Positions 1 through 12,900 of a DNA stretch of 64,000 nt are shown here, piece after piece. The stretch comes from Tyto alba (taxonomy: Eukaryota; Chordata; Aves; Strigiformes; Tytonidae). The stretch lies in assembly GCF_018691265.1 (NCBI RefSeq), contig NW_024881282.1, forward strand, positions 24,014,899 through 24,078,898. Reading direction: 5' to 3'. The notes under the pieces were generated by a model. The model ran no database searches. It was not told the DNA's origin and was given only the letters and a program-made list of their open reading frames with translations. A program made the position numbers and the translations under genes. Within the stretch, counting starts at the first letter, position 1, and each line of letters starts with the position of its first letter.

Positions 1-2374
1 AGTTTCTGAAAACAAGATGTGGAGCCTTCTATATTAAATTTAGTTTTAGAAGACTCAGCAAGTCTGCTACTGTCTGAAACCTGAAGACAAAATTGCATGT
101 CAGTGAGCCCGAACAGTACTAACGTTTGTAAGGAGTATCAAGGGGATTATAAATGTTACAAGGTTAAAGCAAAGCAAGAGAAGGGGAATTCACAACTCGC
201 TTTTGTAACAGGCAGATTAGAACAGGACTGCAAAGTTGAGTGACTGCTTGAAGTTCCCTTTTCTGGAACATTCAAGAATTGTGGTGTGAAAAAGAAAACC
301 TGGGAATCATTATTGACTGTTTTTAATGTTTATAACAGAAACTGATGATATATTAAGATATTCCTTTCATGGAATTCTCTTGGTAATTTGTTTGGTTGGT
401 TAATCTGCTTTCAGGAGCCAAAAAATACCTTGAAATACTGGTGCCTTCAAAATAACTGGGTATGTAAATGATGAGTGATGAAGTATTTGAATCCCTTATT
501 TGATCACCAGGGAGAATGAGGACTGTGAATCTGTTTTTATTAACCAGTATCTACAGATGGCCCAGGCCTGGGGAAACCCAAAAGGAACTGATCTTTGTCT
601 CTTCCTCTGTGAGAAGGAAATGGGTGAGTCCGAGGCAGCTTGCCAGCTGGGTAACTTTGGTTTTGTGCAGGAAAACTTTGCCCTAACATCATCTCTAATG
701 ACTGCTGACTGGTGGGAGGAGTCCAAATGACTTTATTTTTAGTTTCTATACTTCTCATGGTTTAGGACTTTTGTTATTGTGCCTGTAACTAGAATATGTC
801 TCAGCCAGAGGCCCAAGACACCACTCCATTAGAATCCCGGAAAGCAAGATCAACGCTGGGTAGGGACTGCTGTAAGCAGCTACTGTGAAGTGCCTCCAAA
901 GCCAGTAATGCCACTTCATTACCAAAAACCCTGGAAAAGTAGTGAGAGGTTTGCTTTTTACAGCACCATAAAACTGAAGGCTTTTGCTCATTGGACTCCA
1001 TGATAATGACTATATTTGAGTTTGCTTTAATTGTATTGCTTCTGCTTATTGTTAATAGAAAACTAAAGGAGATATTTAGAATAACGATCAAAATTCTCCC
1101 TGATGTTGCCACCTCATCATAAATTTGCTGAGAAAACTAGGAGCACTTGAATCTCTGCCATTAATGCTGCCTGGTGCAGCTCTGGCTCTCAGGGCCTAGG
1201 TCGCAGCCGCGTGGTTGCTTCGCAATACCCACACACCTGCCTTGTCAGTAGAGAACAAATGCACCTCTCCAGTCACACTGAGGATGATATCCTTAAGTAA
1301 TCATTTAATTCAACAAAAAATAGGTGCAATATTGCTTTGTAGGTAGTTAATGTTTCAATTTGTTGCATGTTACGTGCATGTATGGACTAGCTTTGTTAAT
1401 ACACAGTTTTACAGTGGTATCCGTCATGTAACTTACTACTCGATCATTTAAATTCTGTACAGAGAAGAAAACTGCTCATGTTTTTCAAATCTCAGTCTGT
1501 GGTTTACAGGAATAGACCTGTGGGCCATAATCCATGTGGGCTCATAATCCATGGGACTAGTGGAAGCAGAGAGAGGTGAATTGTCTGCATCTAGCTGCTT
1601 TTGCTGATTCCTTTGACTCATACATGTTTATTTGTGCCCCTATTAGTCAGGAGGCAGCAGTGCCTCCGTTGAAATCAGCAGAGGAAATCTCATGAGATTA
1701 ACTAGGAGCTGCATTTGGACGGCAGGAATGAAACAGCTTTGGTGGAGTTTCTGTATACTGGTTAGTTCTGAGCACTAGGGGAAAATATTTCAAGATGAAA
1801 AGGTAAGTAGACATTATGCAAATGCATTCAGAGGCCTGAAGGATTCCCCATCAAAGAAAGGAAGAACGGGTTTGGAAAGCAGTCTATGGAGAGGAGTGAT
1901 AGGAAATTACATCAGTGGAGTAGCATGAAACATTCTTTATGGAAAATCTGTAGGTATGCTCCTTTTGCAGGCTAAAAAAACAAAGCTAAGCTATTCCTGT
2001 GAGAAATAAATTTTTTAAGCAATGTTTTTGTAAGTCTGAAGACTTAAGAGATTAGCTCTTACACAGAACAACTTCAAAAAACTAAAAAACAGGTTGTTAA
2101 TAATTTACAAATTTAACTTAAAAAAAAAAAATCTAGAGTGTAAGCAGTCTGTTAATTGTCATAATAAACAGCCAATAAAGAAAGTTTTCTGCTGGGAAAA
2201 TGATTGTGCACGATCAGCTAGTTTGTGCCCACTTCTCCTGTGTGTATTTCAACAGCTGTGACTTCGTAGGAACATCCATTGCTCACTGATGCCATGGGAC
2301 AAAGCGTTAAGGTGCCTTCTCTTCATGTGAAAGGAGTAATGAAGTGTGCTGGTGTGTCTGCTGTTGTTTTGCCA
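1..2374. other. Unannotated single-copy-like sequence
   Basis: I recognise no gene, repeat family or RNA here. The reading frames are short and overlap on both strands, as expected by chance. The sequence is moderately AT-rich with short A/T runs (for example near 2121-2131). An exon or an ancient degraded repeat could be missed by eye. Confidence 0.6.
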
Positions 2375-3430
2375 ATTGACGGGGTTAACACAAAGGACAC
2401 AGACACCAAGCTAAAGAAATAGGCTTATTTTACTTTAGTTTAAAGCAGCAGAAAGAATAAGCAAGACAATGCACCTAGTCATTGCTACATAAAGCTGGCT
2501 ATAGTGATTAAGAAAGACCCATCACCAGTTGCCCTCCTACTTTCCCACCCCCCCGCCCTGTGCACCAGCTGGGGAGCCCCGTCCCAGCGAAGGGTCGCAG
2601 AGCCTGTCCCGGCAGCTGGGAAGTCCCACGCAGGGCGCCCGCTCGTGGGTGGGGTCTGCGTCTGTGCTGGGAGAGGGCCCGGCTTTTGTACAGTTTAACA
2701 AACAAATCTATACAAAATGCATAGGAGATATCTAGTAGATTGATATGCCTCACTCAGGCATGTCCGGATCTGGCCAGGATCGGGGCACGTCTGAGGAGTT
2801 TCTGTTTTTCTTTACATTTGGGATTTATAGTTACTTCCTGTTGTTTACTTACAGTTTTCAGGGATTGTTCCCAGGGTTGCATTTTCACGCTGATAAGATG
2901 CTGGTTGCTTCATGCTGCTGAGAAGATGCTGGTTGCTGGTCGGGGAATTCACTCAGAAGTCAACTTTGGTTTGAGGCCTGTTGTTTGGGCCCCTTTTTTT
3001 TTTTTTTTTGTTTCAGCTGTGTACTCAGATCTAACTCAAAATCACTTAAATAATGGAAAGAAAACATGCTGAAATAAGAAGTCAACACCAACCCTAGCCA
3101 ATATCACAGCCCAAATTCTCAGGTGTCCTTGCTCTTTACTCTTGAAATTCCTCTTGAAGTGTAACAGTTGTGGACCGTGGTCAAAACCGAAGGGGTTAGG
3201 CCATGGGGGCTTTGGACAGCACATTGGGTGTTTTGTTGGATTTGAGCTGGGACAGCCTCCAGATGGAGGCCTAATCAGCCTGTTTATACTGAAGCTCATC
3301 AATGTCCTCAGAGCAGGAACTCCTGTGTTAGCCCTGGTTCTACAGGCAAGCACTGCACCCCGTCTTCACAGGGGTGCTGCTGCATGATAGGGTCTGGTAC
3401 CTGCTCCCCAAAAGCCTGGGAGAATGGCAG
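2375..3430. other. Compositionally distinct block, possible old LTR-derived sequence
   Basis: Composition changes here: a GC-rich core at about 2540-2680 is followed by a T run (2994-3009) and further moderately GC-rich sequence. On the minus strand a TATA-like GTATAAAC lies at about 3283-3290, which would suit an LTR read right to left and ending near 2375. I could not find matching TG...CA ends, a target-site duplication or a clear AATAAA. The LTR idea is therefore an inference from composition and one weak promoter-like site. It could equally be unique DNA. Confidence 0.25.
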
Positions 3431-3732
3431 ATAATACCACACATGTCCCTCAGGATGGAGGGGAACATTGTATGGCTGAAGACCTCGTGAGTTCCTTGGT
3501 TGTCTTAAGGAGAGCTCTCACTAGTCCTGCTTCAAGTTAACTGTTCCCTAGCTAGCAAGGTAGTGTAAGTGATACAGAATACAATGGGAAATAACAGCCG
3601 CTGCCAGGTCAAGCTCAGTCACAGCTCAGGAGGAGGCATTAGTAGCTCTGTGCTTAAGGACAGTTGATCACAAGTGCTGATGGCCAATCCACCAGCCTTT
3701 TTTTCCAAAGACTTCTTAAGACTCTCACTAAT
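3431..3732. other. Unannotated spacer before the first LTR
   Basis: No element or gene recognised. The last bases before the LTR include the left copy of its target-site duplication (3733-3737). Confidence 0.5.
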
Positions 3733-3924
3733 GTTACTGTCGTGGTTTAGGCCTGATTGGCAGCCAACCACAATGCAGCACCTCTCTCTCCCTTCCCCTC
3801 TGGCAATGAGAAGGGACAGAGAGCCAGGCTTGGGGTTCGAGATAGGACTGGGATGGGGAAAAATTCCCCTTTATGATCACGAGCAAAAGGCAGACTCGTT
3901 AGGGGAAGAAAAAAAAAGCATACA

Positions 3925-3930
3925 TTTATT
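3925..3930 (-). terminator. LTR polyadenylation signal AATAAA (copy 1)
   Basis: TTTATT on the plus strand is AATAAA in the LTR orientation, about 190 bases before the LTR end, with T/G-rich sequence following it. This marks the end of R and the start of U5. The same signal occurs at the equivalent place in the 45160-46229 copy. Confidence 0.75.
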
Positions 3931-4192
3931 ACAGACACTAACAACACATAACAGAGTAAGACAGTGAGAAGCATTGCCACATCTTGAGAACACCTTCCCC
4001 CCACCCCTCCCTTCTTCCCGGGCTCAGCTCTGCTCCCAATATCTCTACCTCCTCCCCCAGTGGCGCAGGGGCAGGGAATGGGGGGTACAGTCAGCGCTGC
4101 CACTTTCTTCATCTTCGGTGAGGGGAGTGTCCAGAACTTGTTCCTCCTGCTCCATCGTGGTCCCCCTCTCACAGGAGACAGTCCTCCACAAA

Positions 4193-4328
4193 CTTTCTCC
4201 AACATGAGTTCCTCCCATGGGCCGCAGCGTTCCCCACACTGCTCCGTCATGGGTCACAAACTTTCTCCAACATGAGTCCCTCCCATGGGCCGCAGCGTTC
4301 CCCACACTGCTCCGTCATGGGTCACCAA
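4193..4328. repeat. 68-bp tandem duplication inside LTR copy 1
   Basis: Two head-to-tail units, 4193-4260 and 4261-4328, each start CTTTCTCC and differ at only two positions by eye. A third CTTTCTCC at 4329 begins the next, non-duplicated LTR segment. The other family copies that cover this point (16.8 kb and 45.7 kb) have a single unit, so the duplication arose in this copy or its subfamily. Confidence 0.9.
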
Positions 4329-4711
4329 CTTTCTCCGACTGGATTCCCTCCCACGGCTGCAGCCCTTCCTGAGCTGCTCCGGTGTGGGACTCCCCCACAT
4401 GCTGCAATCCTCCCAGCGCTGAATTACAGCAGCGGGGCTGCCTTTTCCCATGAGACCCCGGCCTTCTTCGGGCACAGCACCTTGATCATCTGAGCAGGAA
4501 CAACAGGCCATAAATCAATGTCTGCTCCACCGTAGATCTCCATGGGTGGTAGGGGGGGGCCGCCCTGCCATCTCACCACAGGATACAGGGGGATCTCTGC
4601 TCCAGCACACCTCCCCCCTCCTTTCTTCCTCCGTTCCTCCACTGACCTTGGTGTTCACGCAGCTGCAGCAACTCCTCCTCACCAGTCCCACTGCCCATCA
4701 CCACGTCCCTT

Positions 4712-4719
4712 CTTAAATA
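4712..4719 (-). promoter_or_regulatory. TATA-like box of LTR copy 1
   Basis: CTTAAATA on the plus strand is TATTTAAG on the minus strand, about 160 bases inside the LTR start. It is conserved at the same place in all five family copies, as expected of a U3 promoter. Activity today is unknown. Confidence 0.7.
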
Positions 4720-4881
4720 CGTTATCGCAGAGGCGCAGCTGATGGGCTCAATTTCCCAAACAGAAGTGGAGCTGACGTGGAGCTGGGGGAGCTTCGAGAA
4801 GCTTCTCACAGGGGGCTGCCCCGATAGCCCCCTCCCCTGCCACCAAAAAACTCCACCACTCACTCAACCCAGGACAGTTAC

Positions 4882-6839
4882 TCATGTTTTGTTTGCAAGC
4901 CGCCTCCGTTTGCGTTTGGAAACAACTATGCTCTGTTCGTCAGGGACGTTTCCTTGTGGTGGCCCTTCACGCAGCGCAGATCAGAGGCTCTGCTCCAGGG
5001 GCAGTGCTCTGATTCAGCCTCTGCTGTGGCCCGGTGGCCTCATTCTGCCCATTCACGTAGCTCTGCTGGGAAGTTCTCTGTCTATCTCTGGTCCCAACAA
5101 ACCAAGTCAATCATTTGTTCTTTCTCTTTCCCTTATGGTTTGTTCAGGCTAGAATTTTTTTGTTGATGGATTGTATGTTAACCAAAATGCTTCTGATCTT
5201 ACAAATTCTAGTTCTGGAATTACTTTACACTTAATAAAAAGTGAAATACATTTTTTAACCAAATAAAATGTGGATAATCACCCCATAATTACCAGGTTAT
5301 TATCTTCTTGTGAGGAACTCTGTCAAGTGCAGTTTGAATGTCTGAAAAAGATTAAAAGTCCTATCAGAATAAGGTATGATTTTGTTTTACAAGCCCTGAC
5401 TTAACTCTGTCACGGATTGCCACTTATTCACCTAGGCAGTATAATTAACACTTCCACAAATGCTTGCTATAGAAGCCTGAAATTGTCCTGCCAGTCTTTC
5501 AAAAACTGATAAAATATTTGTTGCCTTTCCAGCATCATCATGAGTGCTGCTTAGAATGAATGTTTTATGACCTTTGTTAGCAATTCAGCTGCTTCGTTCT
5601 TAAAATTTTTCTGGTTTCTTCAACGGATATCCTGGAAGGTGGGATGGGTTACAGTGGAGAGGGTAGAGATTGTAGAAATGCAGAAAGGAAAGGAAAGAGA
5701 TACTGAAGTTAAGCTGTAAAAACATACTAGTCTGTGCAGCTTTTACATTCCCACATTAGTGCATGCAGCCATATGCCTGGAGATTTAGATACCGATCTCC
5801 ATATTTGAGTCAGTCTTGGCAAACCTCTATGAGAAGTCTCTATCGTACTCATGACTGCTAGGACAAAGGATGGTGGATTTACCTTGATGGATGAGCTCAT
5901 GCTGCAGTTCATTGCTTTGGTTCCTTGTGCATAAACCTGGGGTTGTTCTCCAGCCTCTGCAGAACGGGGACTCTGAGTGGGTGAGTTAACTCCCACCTTT
6001 ATGTCCACCTGTCCACAATCAAGATCCCCAAACAGTTGAAATTTCAGCCAGTTTTAAACAGCACAGCTAATGCAGCTCATGGCTGCATGGGCAAGCATAA
6101 TAAAAGTGCTGCTCTTCTCAGAAAGCTCTGTTCAAGTACCTCAACTCTCCGTGTGCTGACAAAGGCAAGATTGTGCTGCAGAAGAGCCCAACTGTGGGAC
6201 GGAATAGATCCCAAGAAGCAATAATGTGGCCTGGCTTGTTGCATTGTCATTGCCTGCATCACCTGTGAAGAGATATTGAACAAAAATATTTAATGCAGTG
6301 GGGCGAGTCAGATTCTTACGGCCCCTGGAGTTGTTCGCTTGTCAACACTCATCTAAGTAGGAAATACCTTCCTTTCAGATTAAGAAGTAACACATTCCAG
6401 AACTTCCTCAATTTTATTTCTAAGGATAGTGAGAAACAATGTGAAGGGTGATAAGGATCTGTAAAAATACGGAACATTTTTTGTTTGGTGAGAGACTAAG
6501 TACACTAGAAGTTTCCATTTGAAAAGGCGTGAGAGGGGCAGAAGTCCATCTAATGAATGGTATGGGACAGATGAAGAGGGAGTAATTTTTCACTCTTTCA
6601 TAACCCAGGCTCTGAGAGATACACAACAAACTTGTCAGGGTAGTTTCAATACAGGCAAATGAGTTTCCGTAGCACAAAACTGAACTGCAGAACCTGACAG
6701 CACAAGCTGTGCAGAGGCTGGGAAGTGCAAAAGGGCTTTAAAACAGATTGTACAAAATCGCAGCAGAAAGGTCCGTAAATGGCTAATAAACACTATGGTT
6801 TTCAAAAAACGTCTTCAAGCTAAAGCTCTGCATTACTGC
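4882..6839. other. Unannotated single-copy-like sequence
   Basis: No coding region or repeat family recognised. Open frames are short and occur on both strands. Sequence is fairly AT-rich from about 5150 to 5620. Confidence 0.55.
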
Positions 6840-6910
6840 TAGCTGACCCCGGGCAGGTACACTGAGCTAAGTGGGCCTTTGCCCTGACTCAGTATGACTC
6901 TGCCTGTGTA
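6840..6910 (+). mobile_element. Short L3/CR1-like LINE 3' remnant
   Basis: The run at about 6860-6900 (ACTGAGCTAAGTGGGCC then TTTGCC, CTGACTCAGTATGACT) resembles the conserved 3' end of ancient L3/CR1-type LINEs. These end in a GGGCC...TGACCCAGTATGGC-like motif. Only about 70 bases are recognisable and no open frame survives, so this is a motif-based call. Confidence 0.45.
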
Positions 6911-9624
6911 ATACTGGTGTGCACAAAGTTCAGGTCAGAGGGAAGACTTGGAGTTTTTGCTTCCTACCAGTGGTTGTTACAGCTAGTGCTTCAGTTCCTG
7001 TGCCTGTAGGGTATCCTGTGGTTGTACAAGTCCAGAGCCCCCTCAGAGATAGTGGATCAAAACAAAGGATCTGTCAAACTCCTGCTTTCCTCTGCCGTGA
7101 CAGTGTCTCAGAACCCCAGACAAGAAAATGATTGTCAAGGCTTGGACGATGGGCCACGCGTGCATGTAAACTTAAGTGCTGGTCCACCACAACTTATGGG
7201 CCAAGAAACATGCCAAAGACCAACACCCCAAAGCTTGGGCTCTGCAGGGCAGCCAGCCAAGCTCTCTGTGCTGAATATGATTTTAGGATCCCAGAGAAAC
7301 TGAGTGACTTTTCATATCAGGAAGTGAACTATCTTTAGAGCTGATATGTCAACGGCATCAGACCTGTGTCAGTAGTCTCCTTATCAAGAGGCCTGATTGC
7401 TGTGGGAGATGGTCTCAACCACTTCTAAGACCTGCGTTACAAATGGGAGTTAGGGTTTGATCTCCTAGGGATCATGCTTGAGGAAAAAGTGATTTGAGGT
7501 CAATCTGCTACAAAGTCTAACAAGAAATGCCAGGTATTCTGTGGAAGGCAGGACTGAACCTGGATTCCTTCCAAATCCTGTGTTTCAGAGGAATAATTTA
7601 TACTTTTCCCTCATCTGTCTGACTTCAGCATCTAGCTAACTCAGCATGCCTCCACCTGGACAAAACAGTTCTGTTTCCCATTTTCCCTAATGTGGCAGGG
7701 AGAAACCCAAAGCCCCTTCTCCTCCTGTCCAGGCTGCTCACAGAGCACTCAAAGAGGACCCGCTATCCAAACCCATCCTCCATCACAGCGTAGGTGCTGG
7801 GTCAAATATGTTCATCTTTGGCCAGCAGCTAACAGAGGCCTGGCCATGGCTGCCTAACAGACTCTGTGCTCTCTTCCCGCTGCCTGGGAAGTTCAGCTCT
7901 CCTTTTTGTGACTTTCACCTCCATTATTTTGTACTGTCTGCTAGGGGTGATCGACTCAGTTCTTTGTGGGCGATTTCCAAAGATCACCTTCCAGTAAAGC
8001 TTCTTTAAAGATTTCCACATGCCACAGCTCTCATGGTTTTTTGTGGGCCCTAGTTAAGCTTTCTCCTGAAGGATGCCCCACCTCAGAAGGACTGATGTCT
8101 GTCACAGCAGCCCCCTTTGAATTTTTGGATGACTTACTGCCCCAGTTACTCATGAAGATGACCTGCTGATAGCCACTGCTTCTGATGGGCACATATTAAA
8201 AATGGTGGCAGATCATCCTTAGCAAACTTCTTCGTCAGTAGGGTGCCCCTTCAGATATCTGAAGCTTTTCCTGTGCTTATGATAGTTTTCCTTTAAACTA
8301 GGTGTTCAAATGACCTGTTTAGTTTCCCTTGGCATCACACCATCAAGATTAAGATCCTGGGTGCCCTGGATCCCAAGAAAGCTTTGTCCTTTTTGATCCT
8401 CAGGGCCAAACCTCTTGGACATATCCCGGTTGTCACTTTGATAGCCTTGCTAAGCCACACCTTAATTCCAGATGTCCTTGGATGAGCTAGTGGGAACTAC
8501 TGCTTCCTCCGACACTTTGCCAGCCCAGAGGTATGGAGGAACCAGGCTGGGCTTGGCAAAGCTGGGCTTGGCAAAGCTTCTCTATGGGACTGCATAGTCT
8601 TCTTTCAGGTTGCTGATACCCTGGTGAGGTCTGGCAAACAAGTCAGGTTGTTTGGGTGGCCATCTGAGGATGAAAGAAGCCTTGATTTACCAGTTCTTTG
8701 AAACTTCTCTAAGACTTAAAGATCCACATCTCACTTTCCCCACCCGCTGCTTTTTCTCTCCTGTACTTTGCTACACCATGTTTTTTTTGGCTTTGCAGGT
8801 TAAAAGGAACAGACATTTTAGGCTACACATCCAGTTGAGACCAAATGTTCTTGAACACCTTTATGCAAACAGCAATCTCAGCACAGCTCTGGCAAATACG
8901 TCATCAGGGGACCTGTGCATCTACTACAGGTAACCCATGGAGCAATACTTCTACCAGCTCCTGGTCTGGACAGCACATGGGCCCATAAGAAACAAATTTA
9001 CATGTAAATTATCATTCAGCCAACTCCAATAATTCAGAAGTGCTATCTTCCCCCCAAGGTCTGTGGTGTCCTCTGATACACTGCAATTCCTGCTGCCGCT
9101 TGTCTCTAAAGTTAGTAATTTATTACTAAAACCACAGCAAACCGTCAGAGAGATGAGGGAAGTAGCTGTGTGGAAACACAGCCTTGAGCCAGTGCGGTGC
9201 CACCATCGTCCAAACCCTGCTCTCAGGGACTTGCTGCTTGAAAGCTGAAGCTCCAAACAAGGACGCTGCTTGATCTTGTCTATATTTTCACTTGGGCATG
9301 GGAAAAACTCTAGCTTTGTACATTCTGCAAAGTCCCTTTAACACTAGACCTGTGGACTGAGCCATGACATTTTTCCTGGCTTGAAAAGAGGAAGAAGATG
9401 GAGCCCAGCTCTATCTGGGCTGAAATACTTACTCCAGGTGAGTATTGTGTTGACTCCTGTCAGTACTAATCACAGTCGGTCCCTGAGAGGATTTGAGCCA
9501 GTGCTGTACTAGCTGCTTCTGGGTGAGCAGATCCCTCGTACTTTACTCCCCTCAGGGACTGCCCATCAGAGCTGTTTCTCAAGAGAACAACACATTTTCA
9601 CAAAAACTGAGAACTGAAGAACAG
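6911..9624. other. Unannotated sequence
   Basis: No gene or major repeat recognised. It contains a small 15-bp tandem duplication at 8546-8575. The stretch 7940-8640 is less AT-rich and could be a very old repeat or pseudogene, but I find no frame or motif that identifies it. Confidence 0.5.
8546..8575. repeat. 15-bp unit, two tandem copies
   Basis: GCTGGGCTTGGCAAA occurs twice in direct succession (8546-8560 and 8561-8575). A minor local duplication with no evident function. Confidence 0.85.
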
Positions 9625-9925
9625 CCCAGGCAGCTTTGGAGGTCACCTGGTCCAGCCCCTCCTGCTCAAGCAGGACCACCTAGAGCCAGCTGCCCAGGAC
9701 CGTGTCCAAGGATGGAGACCCCACCACCTCTCTAGGAAACCTGGGCCAGTATTTCACCTTCCTCACAGTATAAAAGGGTTTTCTTATGTTTAATTGGACT
9801 TCCTTGTGTTTCCGTTTGTGCCCGTTTCACTGGACACTGCTGAAAATACTTGGGCTCCATCTAATCTACACCCTCCCATCAGATACTTATTGATAAGATC
9901 CTCCCTGAGCCTTTGCCTCTGAAGC
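9625..9925 (-). mobile_element. CR1 LINE 3' fragment
   Basis: On the minus strand this matches the C-terminal reverse transcriptase and 3' region of avian CR1. On the plus strand the landmarks are CACCTGGTCCAGCCCCTCCT, CAAGCAGGACCACCTAGAG, CCACCTCTCTAGG and GATAAGATCCTCCCTGAGCC. It is 5'-truncated, as most CR1 copies are, and the octamer tail is missing. Stops and small gaps make it non-coding. It belongs to a different CR1 subfamily from the 55-kb copy. Confidence 0.85.
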
Positions 9926-12900
9926 TGCCTAACAGAGGTTCACATCCAATTTATTTTTACTTATTTGACAGGTCCTCTTTAACCAGTCAAGGTGACTCCA
10001 GGCAGTCTCCTCCAGAGCCTGTTTACAGGTTTTTAATAACTGTCAGAGTGCCAGGCATTTGCTGCATGGTGAGAAGCTGCTGGGAATAATTAGCACCCAG
10101 AGAAAATGTCAAAGAGATTCAAATGTAACATTTATACAAAATGCTACTGCTTTTTGACGTTCCTGTCAGCCGCAGCACAAAACCTTTGTGAATCCTTGAC
10201 CCCCGGGGTTCATCCCATCATCTACACAGCTATGCAGAGCGAGTCCATCCCCCGAATTCCCATTTCTCTTCTCTGCAAGGCTGGTGCCAGCAGCACTGGA
10301 AGCTGAAGAGCCACAAGAGCTTCTCAATGCCCCAGCACGTGGCACCTTTCTGCAACTCGCACCCCCCCGGGAAGCTGCTCGGGCTGTCTGCATCACTTAC
10401 CTCACATCACTGCTCAGCCCAGCTCTCCTCATTCCTGCTTGGTTTTGCCTCCAGCCACCCCATCACTGTCCCTAGCTCTCCAGATCTGCACGTCAGTTCC
10501 CCCAGTACTGGTGATGAGTTACACAGCACGTTCACCCTGCTGCCTTCATCCCACTGGGAATTAATTGGGCGGTTACCTCTGTGATCTGCAGGTTTTAAAT
10601 CTTTTGCTTGTGAAGGAGAGTCTGTTTTCAATTAACACTTCGCCCCCTTGCAGGGCTCATTACCAGTATCTAGCATAAGGGATTTACTGGAGCCTTCCAA
10701 GGGGTTGCATTGCTTGGATGGTGGAGGTGTAACACTGGAGACTCTGGGGAAGGGATCGATGATTTCCTCCAACTCCCTGCTTGCTCCGTGTCTTCCTGAC
10801 AACCTGACGTGGAAGTGCCTTCTTCCCGTCAGCACACAGGCAATCTGCTCATAAAAATGCATGCTTCATTGTATTCATTATTTGCAGGTGAGATTGAGGC
10901 TTCTCCATGCTAGAGCCTCTCTGCCAGTGTAAAGAATGGAAGAAAAGTGTTTGCTGCTGAGGCTGAGCAAAAGGTTCAAAGCATCTAAGGGGTTGGTGCA
11001 GGCATATATCTCCCTTAACGTTCACAAGAAATTGTTTCCATGGTTAGAAAAAAAATGAATATATTTCTTCAGCAATGCCCCAATAGGACTGAAGAACCAG
11101 TTTAGATCTTCAACGCACTTCACGTGCAGCCACTTAGCTCAAAAGCAGCCCCACCGCTACGTGTGGAGCACACCAGGACCAGCGAATAAGCTCTCAATTG
11201 CTGCCCTCTTGTGAGGAGCTGCTGGCTGGTGTTGGGTTCCCACGGTTTGTGTCAGCCTTCAGAGGAATTACTGATTGCTGGGTGCAAGGGCTGAGCTGAG
11301 CAGAGCAAAATTTTTCACTGGAATCATTTAAAGAGGCAATATAACTGTTGTTCAGTCAGCTCTCAGGGATCTGACCTGTTGGTGATAGCTTGGAGAAGAC
11401 AGTCGTAAGCTGTTTAAATTTGTAAGATATTAATACTGTTCTATGTAATGTCCCTAACCCTCCAAAAAGCGTTCTCTTCTCCATTAAGTCCTCCTGAATA
11501 GTGAAAAATTACTTAATAATTACAGATTTCCAGATAACTATGTCATATTCTCCTCTACCATCCACAAATAAAAACCCCCAAATTTCAGTAGCAATCTCTG
11601 TGGAGTGTGTGCCCAAAGAGAATTTATAGATCTATGTTCTTCCATATTTCACATGTACACTTATAAGACTTATTTCAAAGACACATGATTCTGTCAAACC
11701 TCAGTCTTAACGGCTCCAAGGAAATGATTTTACACAGTCACTACCAGTAAGATCCCATATTTACATCTCACTATCACTGGACTGGGAAATGGTACAATAT
11801 AGGGGAGCATACAGTTAATGATTTGTACTGTCCTGTGTAATTTCCTAATGCCTTTGTTGGCCAAATCTCTTTCTGAAGTGCCCTCTTCACTTGTGCTGAA
11901 ATACCCCCAAAGGGATCCAAGCATTAAAGATCAAGGCTTTAACTGCACAACTGCAACTATTTCTGTCTAAACTATTCAGATACTCAAGAACCCATTAGTG
12001 GGAACAGTCAGAACACCTTCAGTCACGATAGTGTGGTAACATTTAAGACTTTTAGCCCTTCCTTGAGATTTACAGAAAAGATGTTTCTGCACCTACTGAT
12101 GGTGACAGGATATGTTCATCCCACCCAGAACACAAAGCTGTGCATTACCCAAGCACGTGGTGGTGACAGCATTACCTGTAAGATGAGAAGTCATCTGAGA
12201 GGGAGCCTGAACGCCCGTCTCTAAGCTTTAAGCAGAAATCCTCTGTGCTGCCCGGAGCCACTGGACTACACGGAGCAGCAGTGGTGGACAGGCTGCTGTT
12301 GCAGATGTTTCACTTTGCGCAGAGTACTTCTACACCCAAAGGAGCAGTAAGTAAAGCTCCCTCTCTACTGACTGAGCAGCTGCTGGATCTGTTGAGATAA
12401 AGAAAGGTATGAGGTCCACATGCAGGTGACAAGTCTGCCATGGCCAGTCTTTCCTACTAAGAAATGTATAACAAAGTTCTGGCTGTATCTCTGTGGACGT
12501 AGAGTGTCTCTCTGCGGCAGAAGGTCATTTACATCCCCTCTCACAGTAACCAAAAAAGTGGTGTTCATTAGTGGATATTGGGCTTTTACATCTCAGGCAC
12601 TCTGAATAATGTTGCTAGACCATCTTACCTCTCTCTTTAGATTTTATGTTTAAATGCACTCTTTGTAATGTATCTCATAGAATAACTATTGCACAAACAG
12701 AAATAGCCCGCATGAGACAAATACAAATCACATTTGAGTTGACTGAGTCATCCCCTTCAGGGTACAATTAATTATTCAAGACGTACATATCCAAATGTTG
12801 CGTAAGAGCTCTTTTCCTACTGAAATTATCAAATATGTTTAAAAATTTATTAAGGAGGAAACAAATAGCTTCAAATACCTTTGTGAACTTCTGTTTATTT

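Larger units (their letters stand above)
3738..4876 (-). mobile_element. Solo LTR, avian ERV (ERVL-like), copy 1
   Basis: This is a complete LTR in minus orientation. Read on the minus strand it begins TGTCCTGGGTTGAG and ends with CCACGACA, so it has the TG...CA ends of retroviral LTRs. It is flanked by a perfect 5-bp duplication, GTTAC, at 3733-3737 and 4877-4881. A TATA-like TATTTAAG and an AATAAA are present in the right order. No internal gag, pol or env sequence adjoins either end, so it is a solo LTR. It matches the copy at 45160-46229 closely over its whole length (about 95% by eye over the first 250 bases), and its extra length is explained by an internal 68-bp tandem duplication. A 5-bp TSD is usual for ERVL-type elements, but the class assignment is an inference. 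Open frames inside it are incidental. Confidence 0.93.
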
